Assembly (NCBI GenBank): GCA_019828545.1
Contig: JACVRA010000139.1
Span: 1 to 64,000, forward strand
Reading direction: 5' to 3'
DNA: 64,000 nt
Source: Paracamarosporium sp. OC-R06-R3
Taxonomy: Eukaryota > Ascomycota > Dothideomycetes > Pleosporales > Didymosphaeriaceae
The notes under the pieces were generated by a model that was given only the letters and a program-made list of their open reading frames with translations, ran no database searches and was not told the origin of the DNA. A program made the position numbers and the translations under genes. Of this stretch, positions 48,546 to 59,560 are shown piece after piece; the stretch's first letter is position 1, and every line of letters begins with the position of its first letter.

Positions 48546-48745
48546 TACGTCCATGTAGCAGATAGATAAGATAGAGGGAGGAATGACAAGAGGTGCGTGC
48601 CGCCACGGCTGATATCTGAGACCGGGACCAAGAAAAGAAACGTGCGCGCCCGTCGATTGAACGGTGCGGCTGCTTTCCGCCGTAAACGCCTTGTGATAGA
48701 TAAAAGTGATATTAAGGAAAGTAAGTCGTGTAAAGGAAGAGCGGT

Positions 48746-50260
48746 TTAGAGGTCGCTCCGGTGGTCGTCGGAGAAGGGACTCTGTGTCCGCTTGGATGCG
48801 GTGCTGTGTCGCTTGCCCGACTCCTCGACAATGGGCGTCATGGGCGCCGCTTGCAGCCTGCTTGACCGCGATGTCTGTCGTTGCGGCAAGGCAGGGCGGT
48901 CTGTCGCAGCGTGGTCGGAGAAGGGCGACCGCAGATCGGCAATCGAACTGTCTGAGAACTCGCTAACGAGGGCGCTGCTGCGCAGTAAGCTTTGACGCGC
49001 GCGTGCGTGATCGTCATCATCGGAGTCCGAGTCCGAATCTACATCTCCGGCTTTTAGCGCACGGGCGTGCGTCAATCCATCATCAGAGGATGTGATTGAG
49101 TATTCTGTGAGAGGGCGCATAGGTTGTGCCGCGCTCTCAGAAATGGCTGTCGAACCTGTGAGGTCGCTCTGGTTGGAAGAAGAGCTCTTGGGAGGTGTGA
49201 CGTCGGATCCCTTCTTCTTGGTGATGTTGAGTGCGCGCACTGGACCAAGCGTAGCGGTGCTGCGGATAGAACTTTGAGGGCTCGCTGTCGAACCACTGCC
49301 CATTCGCGGCATCTGGATACGGATCGGTTTGACTGTGTGCTTGGGGTCGATCTGAGGAACGGGAGGAGTCTCCACCATAGGCGTGTCTGCCGGGCTGTTG
49401 GAACCGCTCGATTTGACGCTGACGACTGCCGCCTTTCCTCGCACAATGGTCTGCGCTGGAAGAGGAGAAACAATGGCGTTCTGGCGGTAGACGGTCGAAG
49501 CAACACTGGCACGAGCAAGGCTTGGTGCGATGCTAGTACGGGCGTAGCTGCTGCGCACGTCGGTGGATCCGGACGCCATCGAGTCGCGGAAGTCTGGGAC
49601 GAAGAAGTGCTGTTCGGAAGCTGCGTACGGGCTGCTGAGACCTGAGGAAGGAGACATTGCTGGAATCGGAGGAACCGGCGGAACCAGCAGATCTGGAGAT
49701 CCGGGGCCAGAGCGGTTCGTAACACCGGGGATGTAGGCGATCTGGATGATGTTGGAAGCGCGGGTGAGGACGGAAGACGCCATGGAGGCAACGGTGTGAG
49801 TTGATGCCCTGGTGCTCCTCCGTGACGCGAAATCGTTGTCCTGCTTCTCTTGCGAGCTCGACATGTCCATTCCGTCGTTCCATTCCTGCTCCTCGGCCCA
49901 TGACCGTCTCTTGCCCTTCAAGCAGAACTTCCAGATAACAAAGACCAATATGGCGATGAAGACAACACCACCAACGACACCTCCTGCAATCGCGCCAACG
50001 TTTGGTTTTCCGGAGTTAGATTCCGAGGCATCGACACCGATACGTTGGCATATAGCCTGAGCGCAGGCGTCGCAAGTCGGGGACGTTTGGACGCACTGGG
50101 TTCCGTCCTGGCAGTCGGGGCACGACGGGGCCTCTGTGGTGGGGCAGACGACGCAGCGCTTGAAGATTGTGCGCATGACGTTTTCGACGTCTGAGCTGTC
50201 AGCTTGACGAGCGTGGAAAGCGTTGGGAGGGTGTGTACCTCTTTGGCGAGCGGCCGCCAT
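48746..50260 (-). CDS. Opy2-like membrane anchor of the HOG/Ste50 pathway, 504 aa
   Basis: This is a single exon. The N-terminal extracellular part (about residues 35-72) is the compact Cys-rich Opy2 motif, CVVCPTTEAPSCPDCQ through CDACAQAICQ, with paired CxxC units. It is followed by one membrane span (VGAIAGGVVGGVVFIAILVFVIWKFCL) and a basic KGKRR stop-transfer. The cytosolic tail of about 380 residues is Ser/Pro-rich and presumably disordered, with several NITKKKGS- and SPFSD-type short motifs suited to phosphorylation. In yeast Opy2 recruits Ste50 to the plasma membrane for osmotic and filamentation MAPK signalling. The Met at 50260 is followed by a polar stretch rather than a signal peptide, so topology is set by the anchor. 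Family assignment rests on the cysteine pattern plus architecture. Confidence 0.85.
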   Translation of the reverse strand: MAAARQRGTHPPNAFHARQADSSDVENVMRTIFKRCVVCPTTEAPSCPDCQDGTQCVQTSPTCDACAQAICQRIGVDASESNSGKPNVGAIAGGVVGGVVFIAILVFVIWKFCLKGKRRSWAEEQEWNDGMDMSSSQEKQDNDFASRRSTRASTHTVASMASSVLTRASNIIQIAYIPGVTNRSGPGSPDLLVPPVPPIPAMSPSSGLSSPYAASEQHFFVPDFRDSMASGSTDVRSSYARTSIAPSLARASVASTVYRQNAIVSPLPAQTIVRGKAAVVSVKSSGSNSPADTPMVETPPVPQIDPKHTVKPIRIQMPRMGSGSTASPQSSIRSTATLGPVRALNITKKKGSDVTPPKSSSSNQSDLTGSTAISESAAQPMRPLTEYSITSSDDGLTHARALKAGDVDSDSDSDDDDHARARQSLLRSSALVSEFSDSSIADLRSPFSDHAATDRPALPQRQTSRSSRLQAAPMTPIVEESGKRHSTASKRTQSPFSDDHRSDL

Positions 50261-52926
50261 GGTTACGGCAGTTACGACAGGCTGTCACGGCGGGTCAAGG
50301 GAGAACGGCAGGCCAGCACGAAGAATGGGCGCGCGAAGTGCGACTCTGTCAGATAGGGAGGCCTGGTGCAGCGGGCGGGTGACGACGGGACGCTGCGCAA
50401 CGGATCGCGGACACGGCCAGACAAAGGAGCGGCGGGCTGGCAGGGGCGGCGAACACGTGAGACGGGCGGGCGACGTGTGCTGGGGGCGTCGCGTCGCGGA
50501 GCGGTGCGAGTCGGGGACGAAAGAGAAAAATAACGAGTGACTTTGAGCAGTTTTGGACGGCCTAGGAGAGGACGGAGGCAGGCGTGGAGAGGGAGAGAGG
50601 CGATGGACGGGATGGGGCGCCGGGGCTGGACTTGGCTGGGCAGATTGGCCCCGTCGCAGTTCGTAAGCGGGCTGCTGTTTCGAGGGCCCTGTCGCAGTGG
50701 AGCGGACGGGCCAGGCGCTGCGGTGTGCGTGCGAACTCAGGCGACAGAGAGGGAGGCCTGGTCGAGTGTTGCTGCTGGCGGGATGTCTTGGATGCTCTCT
50801 GGAGTCGTGGTCGTGGTCGTGGCCGAGGGCGCGATAAGTAGGCAATCAATAACGGCTGCAGCTGACCATCCATCGGCCCCAATGTGCGAATCCAAAGTCC
50901 CCAGCCTGGGCTTGCCTGTTGCAGCGAAGCCGCAGCCATAGTTGGGTCTATTTTTGCATGGGTTCGCCGCCCACGGCTGCCACCGCGAGCTGCCTCCTTC
51001 ATTCATCTCGGCCTTGGGGGACGCTGCAACCGCAACCGCAGAGAGGCCTCCCAGCGCCCAATCTCCATCATCGACACGCTGCCAAAACCCGGCCGCACAA
51101 AGGGCCTTGGTGACAGCCCAGGAACCGCCCAGCACTGCGGATCCCAGTGTTGCTGCGCCCGCTCGTGGGATTGGCTGCGCGTCGGGTCATCGCCGCGACA
51201 AGCTAGCCTCGTCAGTATAGCGACACTGTGTACGGTGGCCTTCGTTGCGTCTCCAGCGCGCGGGGTTGTAAATCGCTGTGCTTGCGTTGTCTCTCGCCAG
51301 CAGCAGCAGTCTGCGACCTGCGCCAGTCCCGCTGCTGTTTGGACAAGTGCCTCCGCAAGGACGAAGCGGCCGTCTGCGCGACAGTCCGAAACAGCACCAT
51401 GCCCATCTCGCAATCCCCACTCTCCTCAAACAATTGACAGCTCGTCCGACGCCCCAAAATACACACAAACAGATCCACAAACACTCGCTGTTGCTGAGGA
51501 GCGCCCGCCCAGCCAGCCACACCTCGCACGCAGACTTACTCGCTGTCCCAGCCCTTCCCCTCGTGCCACTGCTCGCCCGTTCCCGCGTCTCCTCTCCCTA
51601 GCGGATGCAACCGCAACAGGTACGCGCAATTTCGCCGCGCGAGCCACTCAGCGCTCGCCGTGCCGCAAATCCTGCTTGTCCGTGGCACGACCCTCGATGC
51701 ATCTTCCCTGCCCTCGGAGAATTGCCGCTGAGCCAGACCGACTGATCGTCTGCTTATCGACAAGGTGCCTTGGCGGTGAGACAACAAGACACTCTTCGAA
51801 TACCCGAAATGAGCAATTGCCTTGCCACGTTGGACACGTCTTCGCCAGTAGACTTGACGTATTTCTGTGGACTTGGAAGAGTTGCGTAATCTCGGCTTGG
51901 ATTACTCCCGTGATGAATGGTAGAAGGGACGCAATGAATGCAAAACGAACACTCACGCCGGGGAATATTCTATCGACTTATTGTCCAGCTTCCCCGCACG
52001 TTCGATCGTCTTGATGTTCTTTCAACCTTGAGTCTTAAAAGATGGTTTATGCCGGGCTGAGCACAGCAGATCGATCAACATGCCCCTCTGTCGATCCGTC
52101 AACGATTGACGTCGCTGATCCGGCTCATCGCGGCGAGGGGGCATGGGCATTCTGCAGGTCCTGTCAGCGTCCCATTGAGCATTGATCGGCCGTCAGAACT
52201 TTCTACCATCGAACTTTGATCGACCTGGCAGGGTTCGTGAAGGGTACTGCTTGCAGGCCAAAGTTCAAACCTTCGAGAAATTTCGGTTGCATCGGCTGTG
52301 ACAACCTATCCCTGGCGTTCATCCATGGCAGTGCCCAAGGCTGTGACGACTGGTACCGGTTATACGACAGTGAATTGAATGCCTTGGCCATCTATTTGTT
52401 TTTTCGGTGTGACATGATGTGGGCACCGAAGGACAAGGAGGAATCTCCCAAGATTGAGGTCAGGAAGGGAGGAAGGTGCGCGTGTCGGAAGTCTCCGCTC
52501 CGGGTTGCGCCTGCCTCCACTACATTCTGCCATGTTGACGTGAAATACCTTGGATATTAGATAGGAAACTATGTCAGCATTCCAATTAGCGTCTTCCTCT
52601 GATTGTGTGGAAGGCTCTTTCTCAAACATACTCATACACTTAGATTTGAAAAACGCGTTGCGTCTGCCAAATACGTACATCCGCGTCGACAGAATCGAGT
52701 CCGCCCAACAGCTAGCGCTCGTGCAATTTTCCGATACAGATAGTATTCTCCACAGCTGTTTGCATCGCTGTGTTACCCCTTCATACAGTCAGATTTCATC
52801 TTAACCTGTCCATGCCTTAGGATTCTCCTCGGCTCCTTGTCCAATTCTCTCCAATCCTGTTCATCCTCTTCCCTCCATCTTTGAGCTCTTCTACACAAAC
52901 CTACAGCCTTCACTTTCTTTCTTCTC
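50261..52926. other. long GC-rich noncoding region upstream of the Opy2-like gene
   Basis: Many overlapping ORFs on both strands (one of 376 codons at 50884-52014) reflect high GC and lack of stops rather than coding sequence. Their translations are Arg/Ser/Cys/Pro-rich, with no domain. A long 5' leader or regulatory region of the Opy2-like gene is plausible. From 52015 on, composition returns to normal, and no gene is seen. Confidence 0.5.
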
Positions 52927-53788
52927 CTAATCCCCATCCTTCACCACCTTCCAAACTTCCCCTTCATGCCCAACTTCCACAACCACCGGCTTCACTCCCC
53001 AATTGCCCTTCCCTCTCGCATACGCATACCCTTTCGGCCTATTAACAACCAACATGCCCTTCCCATCCACGAACGCACACCCAAAATGTGTATGCCCAAA
53101 CTCCCACATCCTCACATTCTTCCCCTCCCAGCAAGCCTCGCCCCTCAAATCCGTCGCAAATCCCTCTCCCACACCGTTCCTCCCATGCCTCTGACCCACA
53201 GCCCTCTCATCCACCGTAGGACAATGATGCGTAAGAACCACAACCTGCCTTCTAGAATCTTCCTTCTCTAACATCCCAACCTCCCCATTCAACCACGCAA
53301 GATCCAACACATAGTCAGCATTATGCTGCACCACACTACGCCCCAAGATCCCATGACTCCTATGAAAATACATGAGTTTCCTCGCACATGCCGCACTCTG
53401 CTCGCCCGAAATCCGGCTCCATAGCGTGCATCCTAGAATCGTCACTCTCGGACTCACATCCACCCTCCGCCTGCTCGTGAAGAAGAATCTGCCTTCGCTG
53501 AAGACGCTCGTACATTAGTCTTCGAACGCGTCGAAGGCGCTTTCAGCTTGTTGGCATGTGGTGCTGTAGCACCCGTGGTTGCCTAGCACGTAGAAGATGG
53601 CGAGGTTTTGGTGGTGGGATAGGAGGGTGCGGAGGAAGGTGAAGAGTTGTGGGTAAGTTGCTTAGCCGGTGTCGCCTAGGAGACATAGGTTTGGGGCGTA
53701 GATGGGGAAATTTTTGGGCGAGGAGAAGTGTGTGTAAGAGGGTGAGTTGAGGGGCGTTTCGAGGTGGGGGTCGGATATTATTTGGAAG
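52927..53788 (-). pseudogene. calcineurin-like metallophosphoesterase pseudogene
   Basis: One continuous minus-strand frame from about 53788 to 52927 reads as a fungal metallophosphoesterase but contains two in-frame TAA stops, at 53662-53664 and 53515-53517. Recognisable blocks in order are QIISDPHLETP (normally SDLHLE, metal-binding Asp and His kept) and APNLCLLGDTG (normally GDIG). Next come FYVLGNHGCYSTT (GNHE in the family, so Glu is lost), VTILGCTLWSRI, VVLTHHCPT and WEFGHTHFGC with the late metal-binding His pair. No start codon sits at the expected place ahead of QIISD. The 178-codon open stretch downstream of the second stop could be mistaken for a gene. Intact family members act on phosphoesters, with the precise substrate unknown. 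The case for decay is strong because both stops and several motif substitutions lie in one frame. Confidence 0.85.
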
Positions 53789-54166
53789 CGTGGATGGAAG
53801 AGCGTTCAGTGGTGGTGCGTGTGGTGAAGTTGTGGGATTTACGGGGACGGGGCCTCGGAAGGAGGGCAGAGAACGACGGTAGGATGCGCGCCTATCGTGT
53901 TATCATTTCGAGATAGACTGTGGAGACGGTTTGTTTGATGAGATGATTGCGCTGCAAGGTGTTGGCGATGGGATGAGACAGCACAAATGCAAATGTCTCG
54001 CTGTAGGTGGAAGGAACACGAAGAGAACGACATCGCTTTCCCCCTCTTATTTCCCAAACCCATACCTTTTCATCATATCCTATCGTACATAATCAATAAA
54101 AAGCCTGATCCACAAAAACGCCATCCATCCGTCATAAATCATGAACATCACAAGACCGTATTGCGC
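53789..54166. other. intergenic between pseudogene and small LURP-like gene
   Basis: No gene was seen. It holds the lost 5' end of the phosphoesterase pseudogene and the 3' region of the neighbouring minus-strand gene. Confidence 0.5.
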
Positions 54167-54942
54167 TCACGGCCCAACAGGAACACCCATCGTCAACAGC
54201 CCGCCCCAATTCGATATCGCACCCACAACCCCATTCGCCTTCTTTTTCATCTCTCTTGCCCGCTCCTCCCTCGCAAATACACAAACCGCACTCAATATGC
54301 ACAAGCCACACCAATCCATATCCGCTGCAACCCGCGCATCATATACCTCCAGCATCCCAAACTCATTCATATTCTGCCCGCCGCCGAAACGCGCGAGCAC
54401 AGCGTCGGAAGCAGCATCAACGAGCTTTAGTCGCCGCGCAGAATCGGTGAAGGAACCGTGGTCGTGCTCCCATGTGGACGTTGTGTTTAGTGGGGGGATG
54501 GCGAGCGTGTAGCTTGTTTTCTCGATGCCTGCGGGTATGGTCAGCATGCATGCAAGCACATGTATATATACGACAAGGATAATACAGGTGCATGCGTGTA
54601 TGGTCACTTACTCTTCAACGTGCGGGTGGTCTTCCCTAGCTGAATGTCCTGCCCGTACGCGTCGAATCTGACCTTCGTGAATCGTCCGGACCTCGTTTGT
54701 ATCAGACAGCTTCCTACGACGTCGGCGTGGTGTTGGTAGTTCGAGTTGAGCGAGCGGTGAATAGCGACTTCTATAGTGTCCCGCCACGCTTTTCGAGTCG
54801 AGATTGTGATGGAGTAGGCGTATGCGTTTGGGTAGGACGACGTCACTGTGAGTTTTCCCGCAAGGTTCTGGTTGATGGTGTATGTGACGAGGGGGTCGTG
54901 CGATGCGGTGACGGCTTCTTTGGATCGCTTGAAGAGGCCCAT
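54167..54942 (-). CDS. small tubby/LURP-one-like (possibly DUF6593) protein, 230 aa
   Basis: Exons in transcript order are 54942-54612 and 54528-54167, over an 83-nt GTAAGT intron. The protein has alternating hydrophobic beta-strand segments: PLVTYTINQNL, KLTVTSSY, TIEVAIHRSL, DVVGSCLIQTRSGRFTKVRFDAYG and SYTLAIPPL. Then come TSTWEHDHGSF, ARRLKLVDAASDAVLARFGG and a final hydrophobic region. This pattern recalls the tubby-like beta barrel of fungal DUF6593/LURP-one-related proteins, where bound lipids or membranes are suspected. There is no signal peptide and no catalytic motif. Family assignment is tentative; the gene structure itself is convincing because both exons join cleanly in phase. 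Confidence 0.65.
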
Positions 54943-55500
54943 GGTGTGTGAACTGGTTAGGGGAGCGTATGGATGGAAATATGAATATTATTAAACTAGG
55001 GAATGTTTCTTGGTATTTTGGTAGTGGAAAGCTTGGTTGCAGTCAAGACATGGCTAACAGCGAAGGACAGCATTGTTATTTATTTGCATGGGGCGCTATG
55101 ACGCGGTATCTTTGATTGAGCGCCGTTCAGCGCTGGGGTCTAAGCTGGCTTCAGACAACGAATTCGCAGTTCGTTACTGTTATGGGAGGTGCTGATGGGG
55201 AATCGGGAGTTTGCGTTCGGAAAATGATGCGCAGAAATGAGGTCATCGCGAGTGATGAGACGTGAACCCTGTTCAAGGCGGCCAGTGCGCGCACGTATCC
55301 GGCAATGTCAGCTGGCTAAACGAGTATGCATTGTGCGAGGATTAGAAGAGAATACTATAAAGGATGTACTTACTGCGAGAGTATACCGGTGAATGTAAAA
55401 TTATTTTCTTATTTTAGATTGGATAGGTTTGCATCAGTCTTAAGAGTGTGTGCCTTGCAAGTACCGTGAAAATTCGCTAAACCTTATAAAATAGATAACG
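54943..55500. other. AT-rich intergenic region beside a transposon remnant
   Basis: No gene was seen. The segment 55370-55500 is strongly AT-rich and leads into the remnant. Confidence 0.55.
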
Positions 55501-55848
55501 TGCTGTACAAGCGAGTCGGCCATACAAGCGAGTCGGCCACCCCACCAAACTTGCCCACCTTCACAGCTACCTATTGCAATGGCTCCACCACAACGTGCTC
55601 TGTTATCGTACAATCAAGCTGATATTATTCTTGCCTCTACCTCTCTTGATAGCCAGCAACTAAGTAGCTCTAGACAGGCTGCTTCAGTCTACAATGTTCC
55701 AAAATCTACACTAAACGACCGACGCGCTGGCAAGCCTGCACGACGCGATTGCCAGCCCAACTCAAAGAAGCTGACTGAGCACGCCACTCATCACAATATT
55801 CTAGTGGCTACTTTGTCTGCTAATGCTGGCAGTGTTTTCAGATAGCTT
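55501..55848 (+). mobile_element. truncated Fot1/pogo-type DNA transposon fragment
   Basis: An 88-codon ORF at 55579-55845 encodes only the N-terminal DNA-binding part of a pogo/Fot1-class (Tc1-mariner superfamily) transposase. It has a Psq-like helix-turn-helix with SSRQAASVYNVPKSTLNDRRAGKPARRDCQPNSKKLT, then loses family similarity and stops. The DDE catalytic core is missing. Directly upstream are two 16-bp direct repeats, ACAAGCGAGTCGGCCA at 55507-55522 and 55524-55539, the sort of subterminal repeat a transposase binds. I saw no inverted copy downstream, so the right end appears lost. The fragment cannot move by itself. Confidence 0.82.
55507..55539. repeat. two 16-bp direct repeats at transposon left end
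   Basis: Perfect copies of ACAAGCGAGTCGGCCA are separated by one base. They lie 40 bp ahead of the transposase ATG and are likely transposase-binding subterminal repeats. Confidence 0.9.
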
Positions 55849-56358
55849 TGATCGATATGCGCGTAGGAGAAGACATGGCCACAGTATATCGACAGGAAGG
55901 AATTGGGTTCACATTTGGGCTCCTTTGGGTGTTGTGGATTTTAGGATTCAAGATGCATATAACGACAAAACATGGGGCAGTTAAGGAACGAGGAAAGAAC
56001 AGCTGATGAGGTCTCTAGGGTGTAATTCCGGCGTTTAGAGCGCAAGTGACTCCGAACGTAGCGACGGTAAACCTCCCAAAAAGGGGTCATAAAGCTCGGA
56101 AATTGACTCACTATGATATTGTAGGGGACGACTACCTTCATGTACGAACCCTCAAGTATCTGAGAGGTTTATGAAAGACAATGCAGATTGTAAGAAACTC
56201 AAAGAAGAATCATATTGATTGCAGGGTCCTGTTTAAAGCAAGTCGATACTATTCTAGGCTATTGGGTTGGATTCAACCCAAATACATGGCAGACATGATA
56301 CAAAACCAGAACAGAGTGCGTGGTCAGGAAAGGAAACAGTAAGTACCGAAAATGGCCG
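55846..56358. other. intergenic region downstream of the Hsp70-like gene
   Basis: No gene was seen. It contains the 3' flank of the minus-strand Hsp70-like gene. Confidence 0.5.
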
Positions 56359-58951
56359 TTAAGCAGTTCCCGGTTGAAATGCAGCAGCTATGCAGACCTG
56401 AGCTTGTGCTTGAATAACTGGCTGTTGTCCAGCATGAAGATCTTTCTTCATTGGCCATCGTGCCTGGTATCGAAGATTTCGACCTTCGACAATCATAACA
56501 AGCTCAAAATGGACTGCCCAGTGAAGCTTCCCAGGTTCTTCGCTAAACTCGCTAAATTCGGACGGGCCCTCTGGCTGGATGCGGCCTTCATCTCGCAAAA
56601 ATGTCATGTCCGCGATAATAGAACCGGCTAGCTCGGCTCCTGAAAGAGGTTAGACGATGATAAGTTAGGTCGTGTAAATCAAGTAGAACAAGGACTCTAT
56701 ACCTTTGTTGTTTGCGTTACCCTTCTTGTAATGGGATTGATGTTTCTTCTCTGACACATATAGCTCCTCTATACAGATAAGCTTTTCGCTGTCTAAAGCA
56801 AATGTATGTTTGACAGGAATTGAGAATTCTCTCCGATTAGGCAGTCGATCTCCCTATGTATCTCCTGGGTTAGCTTTGGAATATTACGCTATGTCTTCGA
56901 AATACTCACCGCACTGATGAGCCAGTCAATTGTATCGATGACGTAGAGCTCTCCGTCAGCTTTATCGACCTTCGCTCTGACGTTTTTGTGTTCAGGATGT
57001 TTGCCTGGTTCGTATAGTTCGTCTCGCAAAAACCCATAACTGCATTGAATGTCTCTCACGGGGCCATGGCTCTTTTTCAATGCACGCAATATGGCGCCTT
57101 TCGCCACTGCTGTAGAACTGATGAAAAATTTAGCATGCTGTTCTGTACTGGGACTCTGCCGAACTTACGGTGATCTTGGAATGAGAAGGTCTATTTCCGT
57201 TTTGTTTTTTCTATTATATCCTATCAAGTGATTCTCTAGATAGTGTTGCAGCGCAGGGGATTGGCCAAATCCGCCAGTCAGTATTACCTTCTATGGTGAT
57301 GTTAGTGAAAGACCAGTGAGATTGGATCAGGGCTTATGTGATTATCGCGCTTCTACTTACCTGGACCTTCCTATCTTTTTCTTCTGCATCCTTTAATTGC
57401 TTTTCCAACACTTTTTTTGTTCCGCGCAAAGAATCTTGAAAGATCAATTTCGTATCCTCACTATGTTAACCACGTTAAAAATCGACCACACTAAGAAAAA
57501 GGTTCAATCAAAGATACGTACCGGGTCAGAACGAGGCAATTCTGCCTTAAGCCTCTCTGACGGTTCTCCTTCAGGTCATCAATGTAGATTGGGTCCAATC
57601 CTGAGTGCGCGTCTTCGGTGTCGATGGAACGCTTTTCGCCGTTTTCGAAGGTTACGCTCAGCGCTTCGATAATACTTTTCAGAGTCTTCCCATTCTTGAT
57701 GAGGTATGTCTCATTTTGCAATCTCTCCATTAGCCGCCTCTCGAATCTTTGATTAATATAGCTCGCTCCGCATAATTCACCTAGGGACGTTATGAGTGAA
57801 TACGTGGAAAAAAAAAAAAAGGGAAAATTTACTATCAGGCGGAACCACTTCAGCGTCCATTCTGAGAGGCTCTTCGTTAGTCACTCCATATGTGACAGCG
57901 TCGACCGTCCCACCACCAGCGTCAAGGATGAGAACCACTTCGTTGAACTAGATAGTTTCCGTAAGCTGAGGTTCTCACTAGGCAATATGGTGCAGCTTAC
58001 GTATATTTCATTACGGTTTTCAGCTAGGACGCACGCTGCAGCTGCTTCAGGTTCGGTAACAAGAAAGAGGTTAGAGACGCTATCCTGGGCTTGTTTTCCG
58101 AATCCAGCGTCTCTTACAGCGTTTTCCATTGCATGTTGCAAAACTCGGGATCCCTTAATTGGCCATTTCGCAGGAACGCATAGTATGAACTCCACAGCTG
58201 GGTCATCTTCTAGCTCTCCCTTCTCTTCAAGTTGTTCCCTGGCGTTTTCGAGTAGATGTGTGAGGTAATGTGTGTAAAGGTCATTCATGTCTTGAATGAG
58301 ATCATTCTTCTTCAAGGAGCTTAAAATAGGCTGGAGTCCACGACGAACTACCTTAGTGGACTTACTGTTGTCGAGCAGAAGCTTAAATCTCGAGATGCGG
58401 CCTTTTTCCTGCCTTGGAATATCTATTCTCCTGAGCTGATTCTGAACGCCGAAACCCCAGCATCTTGGACGGGAGGATTTTGATTGTTCGTCCTGGATTC
58501 TTTGTTGTGAACGAACCTCTCGTGGCTGATCCGGCTCATCTTCGTCAGATGAGGAGTATGCGCTCTTCCATTGAGCTGCCTTCGTAGTCGAATAGTCTTC
58601 AACAAAAGTTGGATCACTCTCAAGGTCCTTTTCGTTATCCAGGTTGAGGTTATACCACAATTCGGTCGGAACATCTTCCCGTATTGGTGCCATATCGCCT
58701 CTTGGCTTATAATCTTTGAATTTGTTGATACACTTGACCTGTGAGATATTCACCCCGCCAGGCCGGACCCCTTTCCGCACGCGAGTATACGCGACACATG
58801 AGAAGGTTGTTCCAAAATCCACTGATATCAGCAATCTATCGAACTTGCTTGGTCTTTGGTCCTCATCTAAATAGTCTAATTCCATGTCGATATCACCGTC
58901 TACATCGGTTGGCGTATCTTCCAAGATCGGGCCGGGATCGAACTCGTCCAT
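56359..58951 (-). CDS. HSPA12-like / fungal Hsp70-family ATPase, 728 aa
   Basis: Eight exons in transcript order: 58951-58001, 57947-57833, 57780-57522, 57460-57361, 57290-57169, 57117-56910, 56853-56703 and 56639-56359. All junctions are GT-AG and in phase. The actin-like ATPase domain begins with the phosphate-1 loop LLISVDFGTTFSCVAYT. It continues with CVPAKWP, VTEPEAAAACVLAE (connect-1) and VVLILDAGGGTVDAVTYG (phosphate-2), then KVILTGGFGQSPALQHYL (adenosine loop). The C-terminal 180 residues are not a canonical peptide-binding domain and lack an EEVD end, as in fungal HSPA12-like proteins. An acidic insert (about residues 125-165) splits the N-terminal lobe. These proteins are highly variable in Pezizomycotina and often lie in accessory regions; the role is unknown. 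It is divergent from the Myb-like gene at 59561. Confidence 0.9.
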
Positions 58952-59560
58952 GGCGAGCCTGCTGAATGTTGGTACTTGAAGTTCGGATTATACTTTGTGA
59001 GGGTGTGGAGAATGCGCTCGGTGTTTCGCAGCCGGCGACGTGCGGTCACACTATGAAAGAGCCCTCTGGTTGAAGAGCTCTTTTTAGAACACACAAAAGC
59101 CCCGCGGCATAGCCTGGGCGGTCATGAGATGTCAAGGTTGTGGGCGGTTCGTTGTAGCGCCAATGCATCATTGCGGCACAGCACAACTGTCGTGGCTTAC
59201 CCCTGCATCATGTCACATCGTGACTGGCTACGATAAGACGCCGAGACAACTTCTGCTTAGCATCTTGCCCGTGCTCCGAAGCCTTCATTTGGGCGCTCCA
59301 TAGCCAGCCCCATGTCCCATCATGCAGCCTCAGCCAGTCAACTCAGGCGCTGTGTGGCAGAAGCGTTTCATATTTGTGCAATACCGGCCGATCAGGCCTT
59401 AGCCCCCGACTGTGCCACCCTCATAATCTACCAAAAGGTGAAATGTTCATAGCTAATCCCTACATATGCTAAACGTCAGTCGACAGCAATTATTGCACCT
59501 TCTTCAATTTTCCTCTCTGGAGTTTTCCCTCGCTCCCATCATCCACATTGTCGCTCCAAA
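58952..59560. promoter_or_regulatory. divergent spacer between Hsp70-like and Myb-like genes
   Basis: This 609-bp spacer carries both promoters. No gene was seen in it. The two genes may be co-regulated, but nothing in the spacer proves this. Confidence 0.5.

Larger units (their letters stand above)
46824..48745. other. low-complexity intergenic region
   Basis: No gene is supported. The stretch is rich in simple sequence: C/A-rich strings with an A-run at about 47697-47712, a purine-rich block at about 47830-47870, a CA microsatellite, ACTC and CACAG repeats, and a GGTAGCTA repeat. It lies between the convergent 3' ends of the UstYa-like gene and the Opy2-like gene. Confidence 0.65.

Noticed and set aside
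50884..52014. 376-codon plus-strand ORF
   Set aside because: Arg/Ser/Cys/Pro-rich composition, overlapping ORFs on both strands, no domain, no introns: typical of GC-rich noncoding DNA.
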